From contig NZ_CP012023.1 of assembly GCF_001308265.1 (NCBI RefSeq), forward strand, positions 1,626,932 through 1,690,931: a DNA stretch of 64,000 nt. Reading direction: 5' to 3'. Positions 9,366 through 18,923 of the stretch are shown piece by piece. The position numbers were made by a program, and so were the translations under genes. The notes under the pieces are model-generated. The model was not told the origin of the DNA. It saw only the letters and a program-made list of their open reading frames with translations, and searched no databases. Positions within the stretch are counted from its first letter, which is position 1. Each line of letters opens with the position of its first letter. Origin of the DNA: Celeribacter marinus (lineage in GTDB: Bacteria > Pseudomonadota > Alphaproteobacteria > Rhodobacterales > Rhodobacteraceae).

Positions 9366-10697
9366 TCAATCGCTAATCTTGGAGAGACCGCGCAACAGAT
9401 CAAGCGCGTATGCAAGCTGGAAATCCTCGTCCCGCAACTTCGCCGCTTCGTCTGCTATCGCACGTTCCTCTTCGATCTTCTGAATCTCGTCTTCCGTCAG
9501 GCTGTCGTTATCAAGCGCCCCTCGCAAATCGGATTCGGAGCGGAAACGTGGTGCCGCCTCTTCGGTGGGTGCCTCGGACTCGGGCGCGCGCGGCGGCTGC
9601 TCTACGACAATGTCAGGTGAGATACCCAGCGCCTGAATGGACCGGCCTGATGGCGTATAATACCGTGCAGTTGTCAAACGCATCGCGCCTCTTGACCGCA
9701 ATTGCATCACGGTTTGAACCGATCCTTTTCCGAACGACTTGGTTCCGACAACGATCGCGCGGTGGTGATCTTGGAGTGCGCCAGCGACAATTTCAGACGC
9801 CGATGCTGATCCGCCATTGATCAAAACGACGATTGGCTTGCCTTGAGCCAGATCGCCGACCTCTGCGGACACCCGCTGACTATCATCGGCGAAGCGACCC
9901 CGCGTGGATACAATTTCGCCCTCATTTAGAAACGCATTGGACACCATGATTGCCTGATCCAAAAGACCGCCCGGATTGTTTCTCAAATCAATGACGACAC
10001 CGTCAATGTTATCAATTCCATCAAGTTCTTTGGCGCTCTCTTTGAGACCGTCCTCAAGGTTCGGGTATGTCTGGTCGTTGAATGTCGTCACACGTAGAAC
10101 AACTGAATTTCCCTCAACGCGCGAGCGTACAGCCGTCAGTTTGATCGTGTCACGCACAATGGAAATGTCGAACGGCTCGTCCAGTCCTTCGCGCACCACA
10201 GTAATAATGATTTCGGAGCCAACAGGACCGCGCATCAAATCTACGGTTTCGTCTAGGTTCATTCCTAGAACGCTGTCGCCATCCACATGCGTGATGAAAT
10301 CACCCGCTTCAACGCCTGCGATGTCTGCGGGGGTGCCGTCCATCGGCGCAACGACTTTGACAAAACCTTCTTCTTGCGTGACCTCGATACCCAGACCACC
10401 AAACGAACCCGATGTCTGAACCTGCATCGCTGCGGCGTCTTTGGGCGACAGATAGGACGAGTGTGGATCAAGAGACGATAACATCCCGTCAATCGCAGAT
10501 TCGATCAGCGCCTCTTCGTCAACGGGCTCGACATATTGAGCACGGATTCGCTCAAACACATCCCCGAACAAATCAAGCTGCTCATACACATTGGTCGTCT
10601 TTTCAGCCTCCTGCGCGATCAGGGGTCCGGCAAACTGAGTCGTGATCAGTGTTCCCGCGAGGATACCCGCGACGCCTGCCATCATGTGCTTTTTCAT
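9366..10697 (-). CDS. ctpA: carboxyl-terminal processing protease (S41)
   Basis: CtpA is an exported serine protease that trims C-termini of periplasmic proteins. The 443-residue protein has a signal peptide or N-anchor (about 1-29), a PDZ domain (about 95-175), and the S41 core. By spacing, S299 in GGSASASEI and K324 in SFGKGSVQ are the expected Ser-Lys dyad, 25 residues apart as in the family. The C-terminal tail (after about 375) is proline- and acid-rich. It sits 57 bp downstream of the EnvC-type gene, a pairing seen in many Proteobacteria where both act on cell-wall hydrolysis. Confidence 0.95.
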   Translation of the reverse strand: MKKHMMAGVAGILAGTLITTQFAGPLIAQEAEKTTNVYEQLDLFGDVFERIRAQYVEPVDEEALIESAIDGMLSSLDPHSSYLSPKDAAAMQVQTSGSFGGLGIEVTQEEGFVKVVAPMDGTPADIAGVEAGDFITHVDGDSVLGMNLDETVDLMRGPVGSEIIITVVREGLDEPFDISIVRDTIKLTAVRSRVEGNSVVLRVTTFNDQTYPNLEDGLKESAKELDGIDNIDGVVIDLRNNPGGLLDQAIMVSNAFLNEGEIVSTRGRFADDSQRVSAEVGDLAQGKPIVVLINGGSASASEIVAGALQDHHRAIVVGTKSFGKGSVQTVMQLRSRGAMRLTTARYYTPSGRSIQALGISPDIVVEQPPRAPESEAPTEEAAPRFRSESDLRGALDNDSLTEDEIQKIEEERAIADEAAKLRDEDFQLAYALDLLRGLSKISD

Positions 10698-10754
10698 GCG
10701 TATTCCTCTCTCGGGACAAACGTCCCTCGTGTATCCATTTGACCGAAAATCAGC

Positions 10755-11882
10755 CTATTGTGTGAACCACACCGCCGGATCAACCGGCTGTCCACCTTCT
10801 CTTACCTCAATATAAAGCGTCTCGGAAAGACCTGCACCAGTCCCATCCTCGGCATTTTCAACAAAAGCCGCGAGATCAAGGGCAACACCCCCCATCAAAC
10901 CGATTGCTGCGCCCTCAGGAATGACCTCTCCGATTTCGCCGTACACCTCTTCTAATCCAGCCAAAACCAACAATACATCATTGCTTGGTTCAAGGATCAT
11001 CACGTTTCCGTAGTCCAAAAATGCGCCGTGATAGCGCACGGTGGCGGGCCACGGGCTAGTTACAAGAGACAACTGACGCGTTGCAACGAGAACACCAGGG
11101 CGCGCCACGCCCGCCGCATCGGCTTCATTGAACCCACGCAAAATACGGCCGCGCACCGGCATCGGCCACGTCCCCTTTGTAGCTCCGAAATCAGGCAGCG
11201 GCGCAACCCCATCGACAACATCCATAACCGCCAAACCTGAGGCAAAGGATTCAAGCGTTTCCGAGCTTTCAATCAGGATTCGAAGCCGCTCGTTATCGGT
11301 GACAAAGCGCTTGGGCAAACCCACACGGTCCGACATCGCCTGACTTAGCTCAGTGCGCGCCTGCTGTGCATCTTTGAGGCCGATGGACAGTGTTGCCACC
11401 GCTTCATCTTGCAGTTCACGTAGGATAGTCGCTTCTTGCAACTGAACTCTCAAAACGTCCGCAGCCTCTTGCATTGCGGGCGTAACAGACGACACCAACA
11501 TGCCTGCGCGCGCGCGCCCAAGCGGGCCCGTGGGATGAACAAGCGCCTCCGGAGTCGCATCGGGCTGTAATGTGACCAAAACCCCAAGGAGTGCGGCCAC
11601 TTGGCCGCTTTCATCCTCAAAGGCCTCTGATAACTCAGCTTCGCGGAGCGATATTTGACGAAGGCCCGCCCGCATCGCCTCAAGCCCCTCTTCGTAGGCG
11701 CGGATCACGTTGCTCAATGCCTTGACGCGGTTAGATGCGCCGTCCGCCGCTTCCAACTGTGCGTGAGCGGCTGCAAATTGTTCACGTGCCGCCTGCGCAA
11801 GGGCGACTGGAGATACCGGTTGCGCCACCGCATTGTTCATATTGAAGACCAAAAAGAGGACTATTGCGCCTATCCGTTTCAT
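10755..11882 (-). CDS. EnvC-type murein hydrolase activator with degenerate LytM domain
   Basis: This 375-residue protein has a signal peptide (about 1-21), a long helical coiled-coil region (about 25-215) and a C-terminal M23/LytM-like domain (about 245-365). In active M23 peptidases zinc is held by His and Asp in an HxGxD-like motif and by an HxH. Here the matching places read ARPGVLVATR and LVLAGL, so all ligands appear lost. EnvC in E. coli also has a degenerate LytM domain and works by activating amidases at the division site, so this is likely a non-enzymatic regulator. Its start overlaps the gpmI stop by 4 nt. Confidence 0.88.
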   Translation of the reverse strand: MKRIGAIVLFLVFNMNNAVAQPVSPVALAQAAREQFAAAHAQLEAADGASNRVKALSNVIRAYEEGLEAMRAGLRQISLREAELSEAFEDESGQVAALLGVLVTLQPDATPEALVHPTGPLGRARAGMLVSSVTPAMQEAADVLRVQLQEATILRELQDEAVATLSIGLKDAQQARTELSQAMSDRVGLPKRFVTDNERLRILIESSETLESFASGLAVMDVVDGVAPLPDFGATKGTWPMPVRGRILRGFNEADAAGVARPGVLVATRQLSLVTSPWPATVRYHGAFLDYGNVMILEPSNDVLLVLAGLEEVYGEIGEVIPEGAAIGLMGGVALDLAAFVENAEDGTGAGLSETLYIEVREGGQPVDPAVWFTQ

Positions 11883-13405
11883 CTTTGAATTAACGTCCGA
11901 CCAGTCATTTCATCTGGCAAAGGCAGCCCCATGAGATCAAGTAGTGTTGGCGCAACATCTGCCAAACGCCCACCCTCCCGCAAGGATGTATTTTGCGGGC
12001 CATTAAAGACGATCACGGGCACGGGGTTTGTCGTATGTGCCGTATGGGCGCCGCCCGTCACGGGATCGATCATAGTCTCGCAATTTCCGTGATCCGCGAT
12101 CACCACCATCGCGCCGCCCACCCGTTCGAGCGCATTGATGACCTGACCAAGCCCCTGATCCACGGCCTCACAGGCCTTCATTGCGGCCTGTAAATCGCCA
12201 GTATGGCCAACCATGTCGGGATTTGCGTAGTTGGTAACGATAAGATCATAACCAGCGTCGATCGCACCGACAAACTTTTCGGTGACTTCGGGCGCACTCA
12301 TTTCCGGCTGTAGATCATAGGTTGCGACCTTAGGCGACTGCGGCATAAAGCGATCTTCGCCTTTCTCGGCAGCTTCCTTGCCACCATTCAAAAAGAACGT
12401 GACATGCGGATATTTCTCCGTTTCTGCGAGGCGGAATTGGCGCAAGCCCTGCTTTGCAACCCACTCCCCAAGCGTATTGGATATCTCGCCCTTAGGGTAT
12501 GCTACGCCCATGTATGCATTATGCCCAATCGAATACTGGACCATACCAAGCAAAGCGGCGAATTTCGGGCGTGGCCCTGTCTCAAACTCCGCGAAATCAG
12601 GCTCGCCAATGGCGCGCAAAATCTCACGTGCGCGGTCCGCGCGAAAATTCAGGCAAAACACACCATCCCCGTCTTTTGCGCCCGCGTAGTCACCGACCAC
12701 CGTGGCCTTGACGAATTCGTCCGTCTCGCCACGCGCATAAGATTCCAAGACTGCCTCAATTGGCGTCGCTGCGCGCTCGATCCCCTTGCCGTTGATCATT
12801 GCAAAATACGCTTGGCTGACGCGCTCCCAACGGTTGTCGCGATCCAGTGCAAAATAGCGCCCGATGACCGTACCTATCGTGACACCTTCGGGAAGGCGGG
12901 CCACAAAATCCGATATGAACGTATCGGCGGATTTCGGGGCAACATCGCGCCCGTCTGTAATCGCGTGAATGATCACTGGCACACCACGATCTGCGACTGC
13001 TTTAGCTGCGGCCAGCGTGTGCTCGATATGGCCATGCACGCCGCCATTGGAAATCACCCCCATGAGATGGGCCGTACCACCGCTCGCCTTTAGCGTCTCG
13101 CAAAAACGGATAATTTCGGCATTGTCGAAAAAGGATCCATCCTCGATCGCCAAGTCAATTTGACCCAGATCCATAGCCACGACACGACCTGCGCCGATAT
13201 TCGTGTGACCAACTTCCGAGTTGCCCATCTGACCAGACGGCAGACCGACATCAGGGCCGTAGGTGATCAACGTGCTGTGCGGGCAGTTCGCCATGAGACG
13301 GTCAAAGTTCGGGGTGTCTGCCAAATCCGGCGCACTTGAATCACCGGTCGGACTAATTCCCCAACCATCTAAAATGCAAAGGACGACGGGTTTTGGTGCG
13401 GCCAT
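11879..13405 (-). CDS. gpmI: 2,3-bisphosphoglycerate-independent phosphoglycerate mutase
   Basis: GpmI interconverts 3- and 2-phosphoglycerate in glycolysis and gluconeogenesis. The 508-residue protein starts PVVLCILDGWG (first metal Asp), has the nucleophile S63 in GQMGNSEVGHTNIGAGR, and the later DHGNCE and GGAHTAHTTNPVP motifs of the alkaline-phosphatase-like metal site. Length is typical. It is translationally coupled to the EnvC-type gene (ATGA overlap), forming the gpmI-envC-ctpA-rppH run. Confidence 0.97.
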   Translation of the reverse strand: MAAPKPVVLCILDGWGISPTGDSSAPDLADTPNFDRLMANCPHSTLITYGPDVGLPSGQMGNSEVGHTNIGAGRVVAMDLGQIDLAIEDGSFFDNAEIIRFCETLKASGGTAHLMGVISNGGVHGHIEHTLAAAKAVADRGVPVIIHAITDGRDVAPKSADTFISDFVARLPEGVTIGTVIGRYFALDRDNRWERVSQAYFAMINGKGIERAATPIEAVLESYARGETDEFVKATVVGDYAGAKDGDGVFCLNFRADRAREILRAIGEPDFAEFETGPRPKFAALLGMVQYSIGHNAYMGVAYPKGEISNTLGEWVAKQGLRQFRLAETEKYPHVTFFLNGGKEAAEKGEDRFMPQSPKVATYDLQPEMSAPEVTEKFVGAIDAGYDLIVTNYANPDMVGHTGDLQAAMKACEAVDQGLGQVINALERVGGAMVVIADHGNCETMIDPVTGGAHTAHTTNPVPVIVFNGPQNTSLREGGRLADVAPTLLDLMGLPLPDEMTGRTLIQR

Positions 13406-13498
13406 GATCGGCTCCTGTCTTTTTCTCTAATCACGTTCTAACGCTGGGATTTGCCCGCGTGAACCTTAGACAACAAAATTGCGGACAAAATATATGCC

Positions 13499-13969
13499 CT
13501 AAACTCGATGGTAGGGCGACCCCGCAAGGATCGACGCCGCACGATAGAGTTGTTCAGTGAGCATGGCGCGGACAAGCATGTGCGGCCAAACCATTTTTCC
13601 AAGAGAAATTGAAAAGTCGGATTGCGCCCGCAAGGCGGGATCAATGCCATCTGCGCCGCCAATAACGAACGCGACATCTTGGCATCCGTTATCGCGCCAC
13701 TGTGCCAACTTGTCTGCAAATTCCGGAGACGTAAGCGTCTTACCGCGCTCATCCATCGTGACAATCATCGCTCCCTTAGGGATCGCGCGCTCTAATAGCG
13801 CAGCTTCGGCAGGCATGCCTCCGCCTTTTTTATCTTCGACTTCGTTGAGGGAGAGCGGGCCGAGGCCCAATGCGCGCCCCGTCCGATCAAACCGTGTCGT
13901 GTAGTCATCAATGAGAGTCGCCTCTGGGCCGGAACGTAGCCGGCCCACAGCGCAAATATGAACGCGCAT
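13499..13969 (-). CDS. rlmH: 23S rRNA pseudouridine-1915 N3-methyltransferase
   Basis: RlmH is a SPOUT-class methyltransferase that methylates pseudouridine 1915 in helix 69 of 23S rRNA on assembled ribosomes. The 156-residue length matches. It shows the SAM-binding FVIGGADGIDPALR stretch (about 102-115) and the C-terminal RAMLTEQLYRAASILAGSPYHR, which is the family hallmark. Its ATG overlaps the rsfS stop by 1 nt (TGATG), so the two are coupled, as in many bacteria. Confidence 0.96.
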   Translation of the reverse strand: MRVHICAVGRLRSGPEATLIDDYTTRFDRTGRALGLGPLSLNEVEDKKGGGMPAEAALLERAIPKGAMIVTMDERGKTLTSPEFADKLAQWRDNGCQDVAFVIGGADGIDPALRAQSDFSISLGKMVWPHMLVRAMLTEQLYRAASILAGSPYHRV

Positions 13970-14346
13970 CAGCTCTTGGTCGCTTTGGTCGCCGCCTCAT
14001 CTGTCGGCAGCCACATTTTCTCCAGCTGATAGAATTCGCGCACTTCCGGACGGAAGATGTGAACAACCACATCGCCCGCATCCATCAGAACCCAATCGCC
14101 CTGACCTTTGCCTTCGATGCGCGTCAAAACGCCGTGCTGCTGCTTGAGCAGATCGGATATCTTCTCTGCCAATGCCCCCACCTGACGGGAAGAGCGGCCA
14201 GAACAAATCACCATGAAATCGGCGATCTGCGACTTGCCACGCAAGTCAATCGTCACGATGTCTTCGGCTTTTTCCTGATCAAGAGCATGGGTAACGAAGT
14301 CCAACATCAGCTGGCCTCCGAATTTTGTCGAGGTGCCACGACTCAT
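13969..14346 (-). CDS. rsfS: ribosome silencing factor
   Basis: RsfS binds uL14 on the large ribosomal subunit and blocks subunit joining when nutrients are low. The core (about 18-110 from this start) has the family pattern KAEDIVTIDLRGKSQIADFMVICSG and RPEVREFYQLEKMW (in separate parts). I start at ATG 14346, preceded by GGGGGAG at good spacing; this gives 125 residues. Reading could extend to a TTG at 14415, adding 23 residues. A 19-codon frame (14402-14343) with a strong Shine-Dalgarno ends in an ATGA overlap with this start. Confidence 0.9.
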   Translation of the reverse strand: MSRGTSTKFGGQLMLDFVTHALDQEKAEDIVTIDLRGKSQIADFMVICSGRSSRQVGALAEKISDLLKQQHGVLTRIEGKGQGDWVLMDAGDVVVHIFRPEVREFYQLEKMWLPTDEAATKATKS

Positions 14347-14402
14347 GGGCTCCCCCGAAACTGCAGCCCCATCGGCTGCGGTCTGTACGTAAGACAGGAC
14401 AT
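14343..14402 (-). CDS. possible 19-aa leader peptide upstream of rsfS
   Basis: A short frame starts with ATG at 14402, directly behind AAGGAGG, and ends with TGA at 14345-14343, which overlaps the ATG of rsfS as ATGA. The peptide (MSCLTYRPQP then MGLQFRGSP) has no recognisable feature. The good ribosome-binding site and the coupling overlap suggest it could steer translation of rsfS, but a chance frame is quite possible. Confidence 0.3.
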   Translation of the reverse strand: MSCLTYRPQPMGLQFRGSP

Positions 14403-14513
14403 AGTCCTCCTTCAAAACGCGCCGTATTCAGTCCCCGACGCCAAGATTTACCCAATATAGCATCGCTGATCACAAATCTCAATCTACCGAAATCACCTTG
14501 ATGAATTCAGGCG

Positions 14514-15830
14514 TCAATCGAGGATGCGGGCTGGCAACTCATCGCCATCCAAAACCCGCACTTCCCGCTGAGGGAAGGGGATAGAAATGCCGTTCTCTTT
14601 GAACGCGTCCCACAAGGCGAGGTACACATCACCGCGCACGTTGGTCAGCCCTCCCGTTGGATCGGTAATCCAAAAGCGCAGGATATAGTCGACGGAACTG
14701 TCGCCAAACCCGACAATATGGCACACGGCGGGCCGTGTCGCCAAAACCCGACCGACGGTATTAGCGGCCTCAATCGCGATGGCGCGGACTTTATGGGGGT
14801 CATCGGCGTAGGCGGTCCCAAAAAAGATGTCCAAGCGGACAAAATCGTTTGTATGCGACCAGTTGACCACTTGGTTTGTGATCAAATCCTCGTTCGGAAT
14901 CAGGTACTCTTTGCCATCGCGCGTTACAACAGACGCATAGCGCGCTCCAAGCGTATTGATCCAACCAAACGTTTCACCAAGAGAAATGACATCCCCGGGC
15001 TTTATAGATTTGTCGAGCAAGATGATGATGCCTGACACAAGGTTAGAGACAACTTTTTGTAGGCCAAAACCAAGGCCGACACCAATAGCGCCGGACAAAA
15101 CGGCAAGGCCCGTTAGGTCAAATCCGACTGCTTTTAGACCGATAAAAAACGCGGCGCCGTATAGCGAAACTTGTGCGACCTTAACGATAAGGACTCGCAT
15201 CGACGGTGAAATATCTTCGTTTTTGCGGACTTGAACCGCGGTTTGCGCCGAAACAACCCGCGCGAATGTGAATAGCAACGCCGTAACAATCAATGCCTTC
15301 AGAATCGCTAATGACGACAGGCGAAAGGCACCAAACTCAATAGCCAATCCATCAAGAAAATCAGTTGTTCGGCCTAGGCCGCCAATAAGGTAGAGCGTGA
15401 CATAAATCCACAAGCCCCAGCGCACCATGCGTCTTAACAACCGGTTTTTCACAACCTGTGCGGCGAATTCGACCAAAACCCATGCTGTTACAACCCGCGC
15501 GAGGACTTCGATCAAATACGATCGGGAGGGCCATGTGAGTTCTTGCATGACGAGGAACACGGCCCACAAAATGACGGCCCACACGATCAAAACAAGTCTT
15601 TTTTGAACTGCGAGCAGATAGCGCAACTGCCACTTTGGTCGCCCGGAGAGGTTGCGCATCCAGCCTCGCATGCGGAACACAAAAACCTTCCCCAAACCAA
15701 TCGCACCGATCAGGGCCGCGACCATGATCCCAATTTGATAGAGATTCCAACGCCGCAACAGCCCCGTCATAAACGAAGCCAAATCACCTCCCGTGTCATT
15801 CACGAGATCGGAAATCTGTACTGGATCCAA
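14514..15830 (-). CDS. MscS-type mechanosensitive ion channel family protein
   Basis: About 438 residues, inner-membrane. Several N-terminal membrane helices (about 20-220) precede the conserved pore-lining TM3 segment rich in Gly/Ala (LSGAIGVGLGFGLQKVVSN, about 253-271) and the cytoplasmic beta domain that begins GIIILLDKSIKPGDVISL. These are the MscS hallmarks. Such channels open when turgor rises and let osmolytes out. I choose TTG 15830 because AGAGG lies 6-7 nt upstream; a GTG at 15908 would add 26 odd residues. It is larger than E. coli MscS (286 aa), closer to the YbdG-sized group. Confidence 0.9.
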   Translation of the reverse strand: MDPVQISDLVNDTGGDLASFMTGLLRRWNLYQIGIMVAALIGAIGLGKVFVFRMRGWMRNLSGRPKWQLRYLLAVQKRLVLIVWAVILWAVFLVMQELTWPSRSYLIEVLARVVTAWVLVEFAAQVVKNRLLRRMVRWGLWIYVTLYLIGGLGRTTDFLDGLAIEFGAFRLSSLAILKALIVTALLFTFARVVSAQTAVQVRKNEDISPSMRVLIVKVAQVSLYGAAFFIGLKAVGFDLTGLAVLSGAIGVGLGFGLQKVVSNLVSGIIILLDKSIKPGDVISLGETFGWINTLGARYASVVTRDGKEYLIPNEDLITNQVVNWSHTNDFVRLDIFFGTAYADDPHKVRAIAIEAANTVGRVLATRPAVCHIVGFGDSSVDYILRFWITDPTGGLTNVRGDVYLALWDAFKENGISIPFPQREVRVLDGDELPARILD

Positions 15831-15957
15831 AACTAACCTCTTAAAATATTTCGCCTGATGTTCGCACGGCTTGGCGCGTCCGTGCAAGCCGCACACGCGA
15901 ACCGCCACTATGTCATGCGTCTTGCTAGACTCATCGCAAGCCTATATGTGAGCATCT

Positions 15958-16050
15958 ATGGAACGTTTTTTTGATATGGACGACCGCGCCCGCCTGCCTT
16001 GGCGGTTCTATGGTGCGTCGATGACCATTTTAGCCCGACTGCGGGCCTGA
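15958..16050 (+). CDS. possible 30-aa small protein upstream of leuC
   Basis: An ATG at 15958 opens a 31-codon frame ending TGA at 16050 (start [19 protein letters not shown]). It lies in the 299-bp gap between the MscS-type gene and leuC. The composition (Arg, Trp, Phe with an acidic cluster) looks protein-like, and the ATG starts just after a plausible leader, but no clear ribosome-binding sequence is seen. It is not rich in leucine codons, so it is not a classical leu attenuator peptide. Confidence 0.25.
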   Translation: MERFFDMDDRARLPWRFYGASMTILARLRA

Positions 16051-16129
16051 AACCAGTTTTCGTGCGCCGTTTTTGCGCGCGCCACATCACGACACCTTCC
16101 TTTTCCCAATGCCATCAACGGAGAGCGAT

Positions 16130-17539
16130 ATGACCGCCCCGAAGACAATCTATGACAAAATCTGGGACGCACACGTTGCCCATGAACAAGAAGACGGCAC
16201 TTGCCTTCTTTATATCGATCGCCACCTCGTACACGAAGTGACCTCGCCGCAGGCCTTTGAAGGTCTGCGCATGGCGGGCCGCCCCGTCCGTGCCCCGGAA
16301 AAAACGATCGCGGTGCCCGATCATAACGTTCCGACCACTTTGGACCGCGTGTCTGGTGTGATCGCCAACGAAGAGAGCCGCATTCAGGTCGAAGCGCTCG
16401 ACAAGAACGCCAAGGATTTTGGTATCCACTATTACCCCGTGTCCGATGTTCGTCAGGGTATCGTGCACATTGTTGGTCCAGAGCAGGGTTGGACCCTTCC
16501 GGGGATGACGGTTGTTTGCGGCGATAGCCACACCGCGACCCACGGCGCATTCGGTGCCTTGGCGCATGGCATCGGCACATCCGAGGTCGAGCATGTTCTG
16601 GCCACCCAGACGCTGATCCAGAAAAAATCTAAGAACATGAAGGTCGAGATCACAGGCAAGCTTAAACCTGGTGTGACCGCTAAAGACATCACCATGGCAG
16701 TGATCGGCGAGACCGGCACGGCTGGTGGTACAGGCTACGTCATTGAGTATTGTGGCGAAGCGATCCGTGAGTTGTCCATGGAAGGGCGTATGACCGTCTG
16801 TAACATGGCGATTGAGGGCGGCGCACGCGCAGGCCTGATCGCGCCAGACGAGAAAACCTTTGAATATGTTAAAGGTCGTCCGCATGCCCCAAAAGGCGCA
16901 CAGTTCGAAGCCGCATTGGCGTGGTGGAAAACGCTGTTCACCGACGAGGGCGCGCACTTCGACAAAGTCGTGACCCTCAAGGGCGAAGAGATCGAGCCCG
17001 TTGTGACTTGGGGCACATCGCCCGAAGATGTTTTGCCGATTTCCGCGGTTGTCCCCGCGCCAGAATCGTTCAAAGGCGGCAAGGTCGAGGCGGCGAAACG
17101 CGCGATCGAATACATGGGTCTGACGGCGGGTCAAAAATTGACAGACATCCAGATCGATACTGTGTTCATCGGATCATGCACCAACGGCCGTATCGAAGAT
17201 TTGCGTGCCGCGGCCGCTATCCTCAAAGGTAAAAAGGTCAAAGACGGGATGCGCGCGATGGTCGTTCCCGGTTCGGGCCTTGTGCGTGCACAAGCCGAAG
17301 AAGAGGGCCTTGCAGATATCTTTACCGAAGCGGGTTTTGAATGGCGCCTTGCAGGGTGCTCCATGTGTCTTGCGATGAACCCCGACCAGTTGGCCGAGGG
17401 CGAGCGTTGCGCGTCGACATCGAACCGCAACTTTGAGGGCCGCCAAGGCTACAAAGGCCGCACTCACCTCGTCAGCCCCGCTATGGCCGCCGCCGCCGCC
17501 ATCACGGGTCATCTGACTGACGTTCGCGAAATGCTGTAA
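16130..17539 (+). CDS. leuC: 3-isopropylmalate dehydratase large subunit
   Basis: LeuC with LeuD isomerises 2-isopropylmalate to 3-isopropylmalate in leucine synthesis, using a [4Fe-4S] cluster. The 469-residue protein starts [16 protein letters not shown] and shows [20 protein letters not shown] and the cluster cysteines in GSCTNGR and [10 protein letters not shown]. Length is typical. The ATG at 16130 follows GGAGAG. leuD follows after 11 bp, in the same operon. Confidence 0.98.
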   Translation: MTAPKTIYDKIWDAHVAHEQEDGTCLLYIDRHLVHEVTSPQAFEGLRMAGRPVRAPEKTIAVPDHNVPTTLDRVSGVIANEESRIQVEALDKNAKDFGIHYYPVSDVRQGIVHIVGPEQGWTLPGMTVVCGDSHTATHGAFGALAHGIGTSEVEHVLATQTLIQKKSKNMKVEITGKLKPGVTAKDITMAVIGETGTAGGTGYVIEYCGEAIRELSMEGRMTVCNMAIEGGARAGLIAPDEKTFEYVKGRPHAPKGAQFEAALAWWKTLFTDEGAHFDKVVTLKGEEIEPVVTWGTSPEDVLPISAVVPAPESFKGGKVEAAKRAIEYMGLTAGQKLTDIQIDTVFIGSCTNGRIEDLRAAAAILKGKKVKDGMRAMVVPGSGLVRAQAEEEGLADIFTEAGFEWRLAGCSMCLAMNPDQLAEGERCASTSNRNFEGRQGYKGRTHLVSPAMAAAAAITGHLTDVREML

Positions 17540-17550
17540 GGAGTATCCAA

Positions 17551-18156
17551 ATGGAAAAGTTTGAAAAACTACACGGCATTTCTGCACCTATGCCGCTCGT
17601 GAATATCGACACGGATATGATCATCCCCAAGATTTTCTTGAAGACGATCAAGCGGTCCGGCCTTGGTGTGAACCTGTTTGACGAGATGCGCTATGATCGC
17701 TCCGGTAACGAGATCGCGGATTTCGTTTTGAACAAATCGCAGTATCGTGAGGCGCAGATTATCGTTGCGGGCGACAACTTTGGGTGTGGCTCGTCGCGTG
17801 AACACGCACCTTGGGCCATTGCGGATTTCGGTATCAAATGCGTGATCTCCACGTCTTTCGCCGACATCTTTTATAGTAACTGCTTCAAGAACGGCATCTT
17901 GCCAATCGTGATGCCACAAGAGGTGGTCGACGTGTTGATGGAGGACTCTGAAAAGGGTGCCAACGCACGCATGACCGTTGACCTCGTTGAGCAGATCGTA
18001 ACCACGTCCGATGGTCAGGCGTTCCCGTTCGAAGTTGACGCGTTCAAAAAGCATTGTCTGCTTGAGGGTCTCGATGACATTGGTCTGACGATGAACAACG
18101 TGTCCTCCATCGATGCTTATGAAAGTAAGATGTCGCAAGAGCGTCCTTGGGTCTAA
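17551..18156 (+). CDS. leuD: 3-isopropylmalate dehydratase small subunit
   Basis: The 201-residue swivel-domain partner of LeuC. It has [16 protein letters not shown] near the N-terminus and the [20 protein letters not shown] motif (about 72-91) that positions the substrate over the cluster. GGAG precedes the ATG. A strong intrinsic terminator follows 24 bp after the stop, so leuCD form a two-gene unit separate from leuB, which lies 3.7 kb further on. Confidence 0.98.
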   Translation: MEKFEKLHGISAPMPLVNIDTDMIIPKIFLKTIKRSGLGVNLFDEMRYDRSGNEIADFVLNKSQYREAQIIVAGDNFGCGSSREHAPWAIADFGIKCVISTSFADIFYSNCFKNGILPIVMPQEVVDVLMEDSEKGANARMTVDLVEQIVTTSDGQAFPFEVDAFKKHCLLEGLDDIGLTMNNVSSIDAYESKMSQERPWV

Positions 18157-18180
18157 GTGATTCCAAGATTTAGGAATGTG

Positions 18181-18210
18181 AAACGGCGGCCACATGGGCC
18201 GCCGTTTTTG
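18181..18210. terminator. intrinsic terminator, leuD / CoA-transferase
   Basis: AAACGGCGGCC and GGCCGCCGTTT form an 11-bp stem with a 5-nt loop, followed by TTT on the plus strand and preceded by A residues, so it could also serve the convergent CoA-transferase operon. This is one of the clearest terminators in the window. Confidence 0.9.
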
Positions 18211-18242
18211 CATGTAAAATCCAACCTGAATGCCGGAAGCTA

Positions 18243-18911
18243 TTACGCAGCAACCCGATCGGACACGGCCATCTCAAGCACATCGCCGTTGTAGATCAAC
18301 CTTGCCGCTGTCGCTGCGACAATCTCCTCAACAGATACGTTTGGCGCGCGCTCAATAAGGTGCAGCCCGTCATCCTCTGGCTTGATCACGGCCATTTCGG
18401 TCACGATCAAATCGATGCGGCGTTGTGAGGTGAGTGGCAAGGTACATTCAGGCAGGATTTTTGGCTCGCCCTTGTTGGTGTGCTGCATGGCAATAATCAC
18501 CTTTTTCGCACCGGTCACGAGATCCATCGCGCCGCCCATACCGGGCGTATAGTGCCCCGGGATGATCCAGTTGGCGAGGTGCCCCGCCTCATCCACCTGC
18601 AACGCGCCAAGCACGGTCAGGTCGAGATGCCCGCCACGAATGAGACCAAACGAGAACGCGCTATCGATGGTAGAGGCACCGGGGACAAAGGAGACAAAGC
18701 TGCCGCCCGCATCGGTGAGGTGGCGATCCGTCATGCCCTCAGGTGGACGGTGGCCCATGCCAACGGCGCCGTTTTCGGCCTGAAAGAAAACACCAAGAGA
18801 TTCGTCGAGGTAGTCATTCACAAGTGTGGGAATGCCAATCCCGAGATTAACGAGCGTGCGGGGCTGAATTTCTTGGGCAACGCGGCGGGCGATAAGTTCT
18901 TTAGGGTTCAT
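18243..18911 (-). CDS. 3-oxoacid CoA-transferase subunit B
   Basis: The 222-residue beta subunit of a family I CoA-transferase. The catalytic Glu is E46 in QAENGAVGMG, the motif that forms the glutamyl-CoA intermediate. GIGIPTLVNDYL and the GGAMDLVTGAKKVIIAMQH segment are typical of ScoB/AtoA. Family members move CoA between succinyl-CoA or acetyl-CoA and acetoacetate or 3-oxoadipate; the exact substrate cannot be read from sequence. It follows subunit A after 12 bp. Confidence 0.93.
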   Translation of the reverse strand: MNPKELIARRVAQEIQPRTLVNLGIGIPTLVNDYLDESLGVFFQAENGAVGMGHRPPEGMTDRHLTDAGGSFVSFVPGASTIDSAFSFGLIRGGHLDLTVLGALQVDEAGHLANWIIPGHYTPGMGGAMDLVTGAKKVIIAMQHTNKGEPKILPECTLPLTSQRRIDLIVTEMAVIKPEDDGLHLIERAPNVSVEEIVAATAARLIYNGDVLEMAVSDRVAA

Positions 18912-18923
18912 AGTGTTGCCTCC

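Noticed and set aside
16115..17134. Long open frame on the minus strand opposite leuC
   Set aside because: It mirrors a certain gene, has a His/Cys/Arg-rich composition, and no ribosome-binding site. It is a shadow of leuC codon use.
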